Position numbers and translations under genes: made by a program
The notes under the pieces: model-generated
The model's input: the letters and a program-made list of their open reading frames with translations, nothing else
Told to the model about the DNA's origin: nothing
Databases searched by the model: none
Shown: in pieces, positions 46,866 through 58,299 of the stretch
Layout of the letters: each line of letters starts with the position of its first letter
Position numbering within the stretch: the stretch's first letter is position 1
Assembly (NCBI GenBank): GCA_013397795.1
Contig: VZTJ01005673.1
Location: 434,001-498,000, forward strand
DNA from: Orthonyx spaldingii
Taxonomy: Eukaryota; Chordata; Aves; Passeriformes; Orthonychidae
Reading direction: 5' to 3'
DNA length: 64,000 nucleotides

Positions 46866-49128
46866 CTTGCTGTTTTTTCCAGTAACTTTTCATTTATTTA
46901 ATTGCAGACTGTAAAGAATCCTTCAGCATCCATTCCATACTTCACACACTTTGCTGACCACTACCATAAGCTGTATTTCAGCAGGACCCATCAGTTCTCT
47001 ACATTTGTTTAAAAATCTAGGGTGCCAAATAGGAATTTTCTTGCCTGAACTTAGTGGCCAGCTCAGGTACCTTTGGCAAAGTTTCTTTTACCTTTTCCCA
47101 TAAGTAACATCCGCATGACTTTCCTTTATGACTGGCCTCTGCTGCTCTCTGGACTGGGTTTCAGGGGCCACCAACCTTCCCTGCAAAGGCAGGCACTGAC
47201 ACGTACCCCTGCTGCCACCTCTGCGAGGAAGAGCTGAGGGGTGCCGTGTATGGAGCCACATGTATGGGCTGTTTCCTTTAACCACCAAAGGTAGAGAGCC
47301 TCAGCTCCAGGAGATAACCAGCTGGTGGTTGTAAGCATGTCCTGCCTTGCCTGGGGAGCAAGTCATGCCCCAGAGATCTGAGGAGGAATAAACCTTTCAC
47401 TGGGATGAGTCTGGGAGGACAGTATTACAAAACAAGTGGCAATAAAAACTTCACAGTACCTCAGAATGGGATGTAGCTTGTGTTCATCAAATAGGTTCAG
47501 TCTTATCATGCCGGGTTTTTTTTTGCTAGATTTTATCTTTTTAGATTCCCTCTTTTTTTTTCAAGACTTTGGAATATATTAGTTGCTAGGGAAACCACTC
47601 TTCTGGTGAAGGGTGTAGTTCAGAGACATTTACAAGACAAGAATGAATTGTATTTACAGAGTGTTTCAAAATGTTTATTGGCATTTGTGAAACGGGATGC
47701 ACAGTGATTTGTTTTAAGTGGAAAAAAATCTAAATATAGATCACAAAATAACAGTGTACTATTGTACATGAAGATCAACTCACCAAACTTTTTTTTAGTC
47801 AGTGACTTACTCCCACACTAATTCCAAACTCAGCATGTTTTATGATGATTTTTCAGATCATTAACTCGAAGAAGTAAACTTTGATCAACATTTGTAACAA
47901 CCTCTACCTCTAAGACAGAAAAGAGAAATCAATAAGAAGCCATGAGAACTTGTACTTCAGGAGGTGAGCTGCAGGATTAGGGACAGCCTGGGCCCTCGGG
48001 ACTGGTGTCCCATAGCTGGGATTCCTCTGCAGCTGCCAAACCGGCCACACCGGTGAGGGACCGCACAGGGCACGGCCCCTGCCACTGCCATCTGCCTCTG
48101 CCTCATCTTGTCTCTCCTCTGAATTCCTTGCCTCTCCACTGCAATGCTGCGTGCACCACCTCTCTGCAAAAGTGCCATACGGATGTGTGGCTGGGAGGCT
48201 CCTCGGTAGTTGCTCCCACACCAAAGTTCTACCAGTTCCCTTTACACTCACTAACCTCTTCCTCTGTTTTTAGAGACTTCCAGCAGAAGGGATTTGATAA
48301 TCAATCCTGTTCTATGGCTTCTCTGTTCCAATCCAGCTGTTAGCATTTTTTCACTCACCTGATTTTCTTTCTGCAAATCAACCATGTCTTCAAGTCTTTT
48401 AAGATGTGTAGCTTCCACTTACTAAGTTTCACAGGCTTCCTAAAGAACTAATACAACCAAACCTCTGTAAAAGATAATTACTACCAACCTTTCTCTCTGC
48501 CTGAGAAGCAAGAAGCTTTTTGCTGGTTTGCATTTGCGTCTGAATCTAAAGGTTTCCAAAATGAAAGCTGTTCCTGTGACCTCAGCTCCCCTCAGTAGCT
48601 CCCTGCCATAGAAGAGCTATGCCTTCTTGCAGTTTCCATGCTTGCAATCCTGCACAATCAGGTTTGTCCCGCAGTTTGGGGGGACTCCCAGCCCCTGTTC
48701 ATGCAGCGTTGATCACCCCCAGAATGTTTCCAAAAGAAACACATTTCAGGCTCAAGGAGGGCAGGTTATTCATTTCTTAAAAGAAGGAAACTAAACCTTT
48801 ATGATTTTTCTAAGGTTAAACACAGAAAGGCTTTCCAGATTTATAACCTGCCAAGGTCATTTTGACCTTTCCAAGCTCTTGTAGTGACTTCAAGGCTGAC
48901 AGCAACTCCTTCCACTTTAGGTACATTCAGCACGGTGGGTCAATATAGCACCAAATTTATCTCTGTTTGGCTTGAAATACAAAGGTACCAATCCCATCTC
49001 TGGCCTTCACAAAAATTAATTTTTCAATGTGTTTGGGATATATGAAAAGAAACATATATGTATCACTGCTTTAAGCCTCTTTTAATCAGCTCTAAGGTAT
49101 TGTGCCCAACTGGGCAGGGATAAGAATA

Positions 49129-49490
49129 GTAGAATCATAGAATGGTTTGTGTTGGAAGGGACCTTAAAGATTGTTTAGCTCCAAACTCCACTGCCACAGG
49201 CCAGGACACCTTCCACTAGAGCAGATATGCACTTGGAGCCCCATCCAGCCCTCCTCTAGGTACTGGAAGGTGCTATAAGGTCATCCCAGAACTTCTTCTC
49301 CTCCAAGCTGAACACTCCCAGCTTTCTCAGCCTGTCTTCATAGAAGAGGGATTCCTGTGATCAGCTTAGTGGCCTCCTCTGGACTCGTTCCAACAGGTCC
49401 ATCTTCCTTGTGTTGGGTACCCTCCACCTGGATGCAGCGCTCCGCTCTAGGTAGAGTCTCACGAGAGCAGAGTAGAGAGGGAGAATCAGA
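49129..49490 (-). mobile_element. CR1 retrotransposon 3' portion (minus), internally deleted
   Basis: This is a well-preserved inverted CR1 end. It starts AGAATCATAGAATGG, continues GGAAGGGACCTTAAAGATTG, and reaches GGTACTGGAAGGTGCTATAA, CTCAGCCTGTCTTCATAGAA and GAGTCTCACGAGAGCAGAGT. Compared with the consensus as I recall it, a block of the 3' UTR is missing near 49246-49258, where CCCATCCAGCC runs straight into CCTCTAGGTACTGG. Confidence 0.88.
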
Positions 49491-51061
49491 GGTGAAAGAG
49501 CACTGAATGTGTTATCCTCTGAATTTTAAGAAAATATAATGAACACTCAGGTTATTCAGATTAGTTTCATGAAGAAACACCAACTGCTCTGTGAGAATCC
49601 ACACACAGGCAACCCTGCAACCTTGTTTTCTTCTGCAGAAAATGTTTTTCTGCAAGGTACAACTGCAGCAAAGCATTAGGAAGCCAGCAGAGATGCAGAG
49701 AGGTCAGGATGTGGATGATTACACAGGCAAAATGGTTTGTTCTGGCTTATTGCTGTTTCTGATGTATGTAGCTATTGCCAAAGCTAACACAAATCCCCCT
49801 ATGTGGCATGGATGTTCTACACTACATTCCCGAGGTCTTAGCTCTGAAAGCACTGGCCTCAGTATTCAAGGACTAATCCTGTTGGTGCAATCTCTGTGCT
49901 TGCTCCGAAGCAAGTACTTTTATATATAAGGGCTCTTTTGAGGCCATCAGAGAACTACAGCAATGTTCCTCAGAATCTTACATTAACCAGGCTGCATCTT
50001 ACAGAAACATAACTTCTATGTTTGGGGGGTTTTGATTCATGCAGCATTTAAAGGTGAAATACAGACATAAAATGATAAGAAACTACCTAAATAGTATAAG
50101 GCAGCAACTGGACACCTTCATTTATTAGTGTATTTATCCCAAGAATATCAATTTGAGAAAGGAAAATGTTTTTGTATCAGTCACACCAAAGGGGAAACGA
50201 GAAGGCAAAATAGGGATTTGACCCACATCTCTCCAGCCCTGGGAACATACACTGTGTTTTTTCTGGCCTTCCTCTCCCCAGGACCTCTGCCCTTGCCTGT
50301 GAAAAGCATTGAAGGTCAGACTGAGCAAAGACAGATATTTTCCTTTTCAATCCCTTATACAAAGCTCCTGCCCCTGGGGAGATTGGCAAGGCTATGGACT
50401 ATTTTCTAAAATATGGTCCTAAATGCATTCTCTATATTTTTAAATGAGACAAGATTGTCTAACTTCTGGTGGTAAAAAGGACTCCAGCTGAGGAAGCTTT
50501 AGAGGATACACCTCGATTCATTGCAGAGAGCTTTTCTTTCCTTGTGGTCTTTGGGGTGTTTAGTAATCTGTGTGTCTGGTACTCCTGGCAATTTTGCTCT
50601 GCTTTTCCTCAGTGTAGTAATTTGGGGCTTTTTAATAATTATGGTCAAGGAGTCAGTGTTTTACTTCATTGTATGCAGTGTGTAGAAGTGGCCCCTGTGG
50701 TGGATCTCAGCAGGGATATGGCCAGGAAAAGGCGCTGTCCTGGATCAGGGTCAGCACAGATTGCCTGAGTCAGGTTCAGCTGCTTCGGATGTTCAGATGT
50801 GCAATTTCAATATGCTAATCATGCTCTGCTTTGATTACTGATTGCCTCTATTTTTACTCTGACACCAGCAGACTTCCCTAATTTTTCTTTTTAAATGAAC
50901 TGCATCATTTTCCCATCCTCCTCTGCCTCTCCTGTGTCCCTGTGCCATGTAAAGCCTCTTCCAAGATGCTGCAGTACCCAGGCACTAAGGGGCTTTTGTC
51001 TTTCACGAGGTGAACTTCCCCAACACTGTTCATTGCCTGAAGCAAGGAGGACTCACCATCA

Positions 51062-51600
51062 ATGCAGGGGAAACAGGTTAAGGAACACTTACACAAATCC
51101 GACATACCTGTCCATGGGCCCTGATGGGATGCACCTATGAGCACAGAGGAAGCTGGCAGGTGTTATTGTGAGGTCACTCTCAATAATCTTTGAAAAGTCA
51201 TGGTGATTGGGAGAGTCTGAGGACTGGAAGAAAGCAATGTAACTTTTGTCTTCAAGGAGAACAACAAGGAAGATCTGGGAAACTACACACTGCCCAGCTC
51301 CACCCTGAAATGTGTAAAGGTAATGTAAAAAATCCTCTTCATAACTCTTTGCAAAGACATGGAAGACTAAAAAGTGATTAAGGCCAGTCAGCATGGATTT
51401 ATGAAAGGGAAATTGTGCTTAACCAACCAGAGCAGTCTACAGTGAGAGGACTGGCTTAGTGAATGAGGGGGAAGCAGTGGATATTTTTTATCTGGACTTT
51501 AGCTTGGCTTTCAGCACAGTCTTCCAGAACATCCTCAGAGACAAGTATGATGAAGTATGGGATTGTTAAGTGGACAGTGAGGTGGACTGAAACCTCTGCT
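51062..51600 (+). mobile_element. CR1 retrotransposon fragment with decayed reverse-transcriptase coding sequence
   Basis: The landmarks CCATGGGCCCTGATGGGATG, GGAAGCTGGCAGGTGTTATT, GTCAGCATGGATTTATGAAA, ATCTGGACTTTAGCTTGGCT and AGTGGACAGTGAGGTGGACT follow the order of the CR1 ORF2 reverse-transcriptase region, plus orientation. Frames are broken by stops and small indels, so it is a non-functional relic with both ends missing. Confidence 0.8.
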
Positions 51601-54600
51601 ACTTTGTGATTCTGGTAACACTTAGGATCAGCCATAGCTCTTCCCATACCAGAGAGCTGCAGTCTCCAGATGTTTCTGTTTGAATTAGCCAAGTGTAGTG
51701 TGGCATATCCAGAAAGTCATCCGAAATCTGGCATATGAAAGACACCCTGGGGCAGCAGCACACAGCCTTTGTGGCCCTGAAGACAGCAGCATCAGCAATG
51801 TCAATGCCACAAGCATACTTTGCTCTCCTTGTTGAATTATTAGTTTTCTGTGAGTAATGTGAGATGTTCTCCTGTACAGCAAAGATAGTCTCTTAGGGGT
51901 CAGGGGAAGCCAGGAAGGTCTTTGGCCATCTTTTTACTCTGAGCTCATTTCTGCTGTTCCCAGTTAGTGAGGAAGCAGAACTCTCTTGGAGGGCATGTCT
52001 CAGATGAGTGTTTTTCATTTCTCAAAACCAGTTGTGTCAAGATTTAACCTTCACATCATTTAGCAATTGTATCATCAGTGATGTGGCTTAAGTATTCTGT
52101 TTCCAAGGGTTGCCCAATCTATTTGTTCTTCTGAAGACTGTCATAAATAATACAAACCATGGTACAAGTGTCCTCTTTGCTCAGTGCTTTCTGTGCCTGG
52201 TGAAAACTGTAAAGCAGAGGTCAAAGTCACATGGCAAGTGGGCATCCAGCTCCTTTTTGCTTCTAGAGGAGACAGCAATTGCCTGTGGCAGGATCAGGTG
52301 CCTCACTCCTTCAACCCCAGCAGAATGTCCCTGCCAGGACATGGCACAGACCAGTTGTGGGGCCTTCTCCTGCCCCAAACACTGGGTGGGGAGTGGAGGC
52401 ACAAGGACATGCTGCTGATCTCATGCCTTCAACCTCTCCCCTGGCTCCTGTGAGTGGCAAGGTGAGGTGGTGTCAGTCTTATACTGAACACTGGCACCTA
52501 CAGCGAGTAATGACTGCCACATGAACAGCTGTGACCAACCTAATGTCCGTGGATACTATAAATATTGGCTGCCATGAAAGGCTGTTTGCCAAACATCCAG
52601 ATTTCCTCTGCTCAAGTCACAGCAAGGACAGGAGGTAACAACCATGATCTTCAGCGCAGACAGCAGTGGCTGTGGGCAGAGCAGGATTCCTGGAGGCAGG
52701 GCCCTCCAAGCTGCAGTACATTTCAGGGCAGAGAACGGCTAGTTCATGTTCATTGCCTCTAGACTTCCCTGATTCCTTGCAGAGAGGAGTGGGATTCCCT
52801 GTCTGAGAGGCTGGAGATGGTAGAACAAGGTGGTACACATGGCATGACTGAAGACTCACTGACTCCTGCACTCAAAAGGAAAGTCTGGGGGCGGGAGGAG
52901 AGCAGGAGAAAAAGGAATGCATGTCTGGTCTTGAGATAGGTGAATACAGGATGAACAGACCTTGGCCAAAGTGAGTTAAAATAAAAAGTAAATGGATGAT
53001 GTCTTGCCAGTTTACTCCACTGAAGTCAATGATACAGACTGGTCTCTGTATGCACAGGAGAAAACTTTAGGTCAGACTGTATTCCTGCCCTGACCTTCCT
53101 GCACTTAAATGCACTTAATCACCCCACCAAGAAGGACTGAACTTTCCAGAAACCCCAATCACTTGTCAAGAGCCACTCCTGGGGAAATAAAAACCAAAAA
53201 GTGTTCCTCTTTGCACAGATGGGTTAGTGCTTGGTGCTCCAAGGCATTGAGCCAGGGGAAAGCCTCAGCCAGCAGAGCAGGTATGGCAGCTCCCTGCTGA
53301 TAGGAGATTTCGTGGCAGAGTGCTAGATTACCACAGACCACCAGCATGCCACCAGCATTATGGAGAGTGACAGATCAAAGCAGTGAAACACACAAAGCTC
53401 ACCTGAAGAGCATCCCCCAGCAGGTTACTGAGCTGATGGTAACCTGCTCTCCTCTCTTTCTCCTGCTCAACACACAACGCGCCACTGGGAATGGGCAGGG
53501 GGAGATTTTTCCCTCCAGTTCAAGCAAGGTATGTTCTGGGGTTTTATTATTTTACAGCTTAATAGTTAATAATAGTTGTAGCTAATTTAACAGTGGTTTT
53601 GATGCTACTTGACATGCTCTAACTTAACTGAAGCACTTAGACAAGGCACTCACTGAGTACTTCATTGCAATACCAAAACTCTTGTTATGCATCATCCTCC
53701 TCTTGTGAACTTCCAGAAAATGCTCCTTCAAAGATACTGAATTATTTACAGCTTAACCCTGCTCTTTCCCAGTGCCTTGTGGAGCCCTTCCTTGGGGACC
53801 AGAGGAGTTTGCCTCACTTGTTAAAGTCACTGTTAACATTCACTATTAACACCTTCATGCACAGCAGTACTGACAAACATAAGGAAGAAAGGTTCGTCTT
53901 CAGCCAGCTGAAACTATTCTCCACAGCCATGATTTGTATGAGGAGCCCACTCACGGACATGTCTGTGTCCTTCCTGCAGCATGGCAGTGAGTCCCAGCAC
54001 CCACAGCACCGGCTCCCAGCCCTGGCACCAGGAGGAGAGTGCTGCTCCTCAGCAGCCCGGCTGAGGTGGCCTCAGCAGCTCGGTGAGGTTGCAGACTCTC
54101 CGCACAGCAGATCTTGCCTGACCCCATGACAAAGATCTGATTTGCTCTCTCCTGTAAAACTAATGCTTTCTCAGAAGGTAATTTTTAGGCACCTGCTGAG
54201 GGAGTGCTTCAGTTTTTTTAAAAAGTTGGTCTCTTGAAAGCCCTATTCCAGTAAGAGAAGAAAACCTCACTATTCAGTACGATGCTTAAAGTTTTTCTAC
54301 GTAGATCATTTTAACCTTGTCAGTGTTTTTTTCTTGGCCACCCACACCCCCTCAAACACCATATGGCTACTCTTCTCCAAGCCTGATCACTCCTTCATAC
54401 TGGAAACCTAGTGTACTGAACTCCAGCCTCCTCCCTCCCTCCTGTCATTGCACAGAGTGGATTTATGGTTTTCCACACTTATTCTTGAAGTTTAATTTCA
54501 CTTTAAAAAGCTCATTCATAAGTTCTACCTACTTGATTAAAATCTTGGTCTTATATGGCAGAAATTGTGAAGCTGGGCTTGGCTTCCTCTGTCAAGCTCT

Positions 54601-54888
54601 CCCTTGTGAGTTCTTTGGGTTCTAGTAATGGAACCGTATTAAAGTACTATAAAGATCAGATGTGATGATACCAATAAAACCTGAAAATAGATGTTGTATG
54701 GCAGTCTTTCTTCCCATGGAGATATTAGAACTGTGTCTCTTTCCCCCTATTGCCTACTTTCATCATCAGAACTTGGTGTAACTGAATCTTCGGTCCATCT
54801 GTCAAATTTATTTCAAAACTGGTCAGCAAGTTCAAAAGCTTTTGGTGAAATCTATCAGGTTTGACAAGATGACTGCTTAACATTCATT

Positions 54889-55447
54889 TTGTTAGAGAAC
54901 TGGATAAAAGGCTCTGTGGAGGCATCTGGACAGGCTGAATTGATGGGCCAAGGCCAGTTTTCTGAGGCTCAACAAGGCCAAGTGCTGGCTCCTGCACTTG
55001 GGTCACCACAAGCCCATGCAGAGCTACAGGCTGGGGGCAGAGGGGCTGGAAAGCTGCCTAGTGGAAGGGACCTGGGGCTGCTGGTTAACAGCTGAACATG
55101 AGCCAGTGTGTGGCCAGGTGGCCAAGAAGGCCAGTGGGATCCTGGCCTCTGTCAGCAATAGTGTAGCCAGCAGGACCTGGGCTGTGATTGTCTCACTGAG
55201 CTCAGCACTGGTAAGGCCACACCTCGAGTGCTGTGTCCAGTTCTGGACCACTCATGACAGAAGGGGTTGTCAAACATTGGAACAGGCTGCCCATGGAAGT
55301 GCTTGAGTCACCATCCCTGGAGGTGTTTAAAAGCCATGTAGTTGTAGCACTTAGGGACATGGTTCAGTGGTGGATTTGGCAGTGCTGGGTTTAAGATTGG
55401 ACTCAATGTTCTTCAAGGTCTTTATCAACCTAAATAATTCTATAAAG
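54889..55447 (+). mobile_element. CR1 retrotransposon 3' portion (plus), internally deleted
   Basis: It runs from late ORF2 sequence (CTCAACAAGGCCAAGTGCTG, CCTGCACTTGGGTCACCACA, GCCAAGAAGGCCAGTGGGAT, CTCGAGTGCTGTGTCCAGTT) into 3' UTR (TTGTCAAACATTGGAACAGG, CATCCCTGGAGGTGTTTAAA) and ends TCAACCTAAATAATTCTATA. Near 55255-55265 the ORF2 part joins the 3' UTR directly; a few hundred bases of consensus are missing there. It is the longest CR1 copy in the window. Confidence 0.92.
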
Positions 55448-58204
55448 ATCAACCTGCAGCAGTAATAGGACTTGGAATCCTAAGTCAGGCAGGCTTTGAT
55501 GCTGGTTCACTGCAGGGTGAGGACAGCACAGGCATATTTGCAGCTCCAGGTATTTGCTGTTATGCAGGCAAGCTCTTTTTTTATCAAAATACTCTCTTCG
55601 TCTTCATGATTACTGTAACTTTACCAGTTGCTACTCCATCCTACCATTCTAATCCTCTTGACAATTGAAGATTGATAGCAAAGAGTCCTGTTTTGCTTGG
55701 TTGGGTTTTCTTAACTCTTGCCTGTTCAAGGCATTAAGTCTGCTCCAAGGCCTGGGCTTCAGGAAAGCTTCAGAACAAAATGAGAGAAAGCTTAAGCTCA
55801 CACATAATTTTATGCAGGCCAAGATCAGATTTATGTGAAATGTGGTGGTTTGGGCACAGCTACATTTAGGATTGCCTGGCTGGGTTCTCCACCATTAACC
55901 CCATCATTAATCTCATGATAAAGACATACAGTGCCAGGGAGACAGGTCAGCAGCATCCTCCTGAGAACATCCCAGATTCCTGCACAGCAGGAGAGTGAGC
56001 CCCACTATTTAGGCTGTCCCAAAGCTCTGCTCCATCCTCAGGGCAGGTAGCATGGAGAGATGTAGTTTGTGTCACTGTGCTTCAGTTCACCCTGCATTCA
56101 ACCATTTGGGCACTGCCCAAACTAGTAGACGTCCTCTGCACATTTCTGAAACACAAGGGCTCCTGAAAAACTTGCAGACTCCTACTTTTATCCACCTTTT
56201 TAACCTTTCATTACCCTAATGCCTCTGTATTTTGGTTGTCCTGAAGTACTGCAGCAGGGAAAACAGCACTACGTTGAAGGAGAGCAGTGGCTTGTTCTGT
56301 TAGGTCTTTTGGAAAACCTTAGCTTAGGCTTACTGTAAACCTGGGGTAACCTTTTCTCTGTTCAGGTGTCGTAAATTTAAACTTGGTTTAGGTTACAATT
56401 TTTCTATAGCAAACAATCTTCAAGGCCTGATGAGAAGCTGAACTGCGATTTTAGGACAAGATGATCAGGAATGCTGCTGTGCTGAAGCTCAATGATCTCC
56501 AGTTGATTAACAGTGTGCTCCAGTGTTATTTTTTAAATTCCTGTGAACATCAGTAATGACATGCTGCCAATACACTGTATGATTATGGTCTCATAAAAGA
56601 CTCTAATTTGAGTTCTTCAAGAAGAAAGAAGAAAAACTTGATTCACTGTGTTGCACACACCCAGACAAATATTCACCTTATCATCAGATTACTTTTTGTG
56701 GTAGTTTTTCAGGTTCTACAGATTTTGGTGGGTTTTCATGTGAAATGTTTAAAAAGGCACACTTTTCTAAGAGGGAGCAGGTTTCAACAAAATTACTGGC
56801 AACTGTGTCAGCCCCCCCGCAATCTTCTTCTTCTGTTACCACTGGGAAATGTGGCTTTAATATCTCTAAGTTTATTCTTCTCAGCTTTTACTTGCCAGAT
56901 CACCATCTGTCTAGACACTGTCAATTACTAATATGTGTACTCAAGGCAAGTGTAAGGGTACTCAGTATTTTCTTTATCAATATTTTTGTGATTAAATTTA
57001 CAGGGAGAACAGATGAGTCCTATTCCCCAGCCCTGAGGTGCCTTCTCTTCAAATTGTCTTGAAAGCGAAAGTCAGCTCTTTGTGTCAACACTGTTTGAGT
57101 CAAGAGGCAATGGAAAATGGGTTCTAGGGAAAAAGGAGAAAAGGGAGCAATATTTTGTAGGATTTTTTTCCTTGAAATATGCAACTGAGAGCTAATAAAA
57201 CTTAATGCCCCTATAAAATATCTTAACTGGCCATGTCAGGTTAATAAACTCTGAAATGTGAAGTACTAGACCTAAAACAAATTTCCTATCAGTGTGGATA
57301 GAAAGGAGCTGCCTGAACTCTCCTTGTAGTAAGAAACCCCTACAGTATCCTCTTAAAAATGAGAAAAAAATGCTCCTTTTTGCTCCCCAAAGACAGCAGG
57401 TGATGCAACATCAGATTTTGGTGGATACACACCTTCAGCTCATGGGTTCACCTCTCTGCTCCCACTGAGGCACCCCATTCATATCCATGTTTACCAGTTT
57501 TACAGGGTTTCTGGGGAGATATTTGTTATTCCTTATTAAAACTGTTCTATAACAAATAGATTACTTGCACATACTTCAGGGCAGGATGTCCAAAACCCCC
57601 AAAAGAACGTCTGCTTGGCCCTGGCTGGGGCCACCAACCTTGCCCCAGCAAACTTAGACTGAACAGAAATGTTCAGAGCAGGGCAGGGACTGAAATGATG
57701 ACTCCTGCTTTGGGAACGGACACTCTCCAAGTGGCAGTGGTTAAACACATTTCAGTGCATCATCCTTCATCATATAACTTTTCACACTGGCTGCCTCAGA
57801 TCCCATTTGGAAGCCATGACTCTGTGATTCAGATAATTAAAATCCCTTCTAAGAGCTGGCCTGTTTATTCCCATTCAGTTGTGTTACTGTGAATGTCTTC
57901 CTAGTGCAGAAACCTCAGGAGATCAGTGCTTGCCAGGCTAAATGCAATGTGTAAAAATTGCTTGGTCCATTTCCTCTGTTTTTCCTGGAATGTTCTCAAA
58001 CTTTAAATAAGTTGTAGGGGAAAATAAATATACTTAGTTTATGAACTACAAAGGAAAGCTTCACACTGTGGCAAGCCACCTTATGGCACAACAGCAACAG
58101 CGAGCACTGCCCCAGAAAACACAGGAAGCTGCATCCCAAAGCTCTTGTTTAGTACTAAGCTGCAGCGACCTGCAGGGGCAGCACTACTACAGGGAATAAA
58201 ATAA

Positions 58205-58247
58205 ACTAAAAAAAAAGAAAGAAAAAAAAAAAAAGGGAAAAAAATCA
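58205..58247. repeat. A-rich homopurine tract
   Basis: Runs of A with single G bases on the plus strand (poly-T/C on the minus strand). It is low-complexity sequence near the left boundary of the CR1-free AT-rich interval before FBXO9. Confidence 0.85.
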
Positions 58248-58299
58248 ATCTGGCAAATTCCTTTGCAAACAAAAAGTTTGCAAACTAAACCAGGCAGAA

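Noticed and set aside
54998..55306. 102-codon plus-strand open frame resembling a gene
   Set aside because: It lies wholly inside a CR1 copy and is broken by the internal deletion and later by stops; it is retrotransposon sequence, not a host gene.
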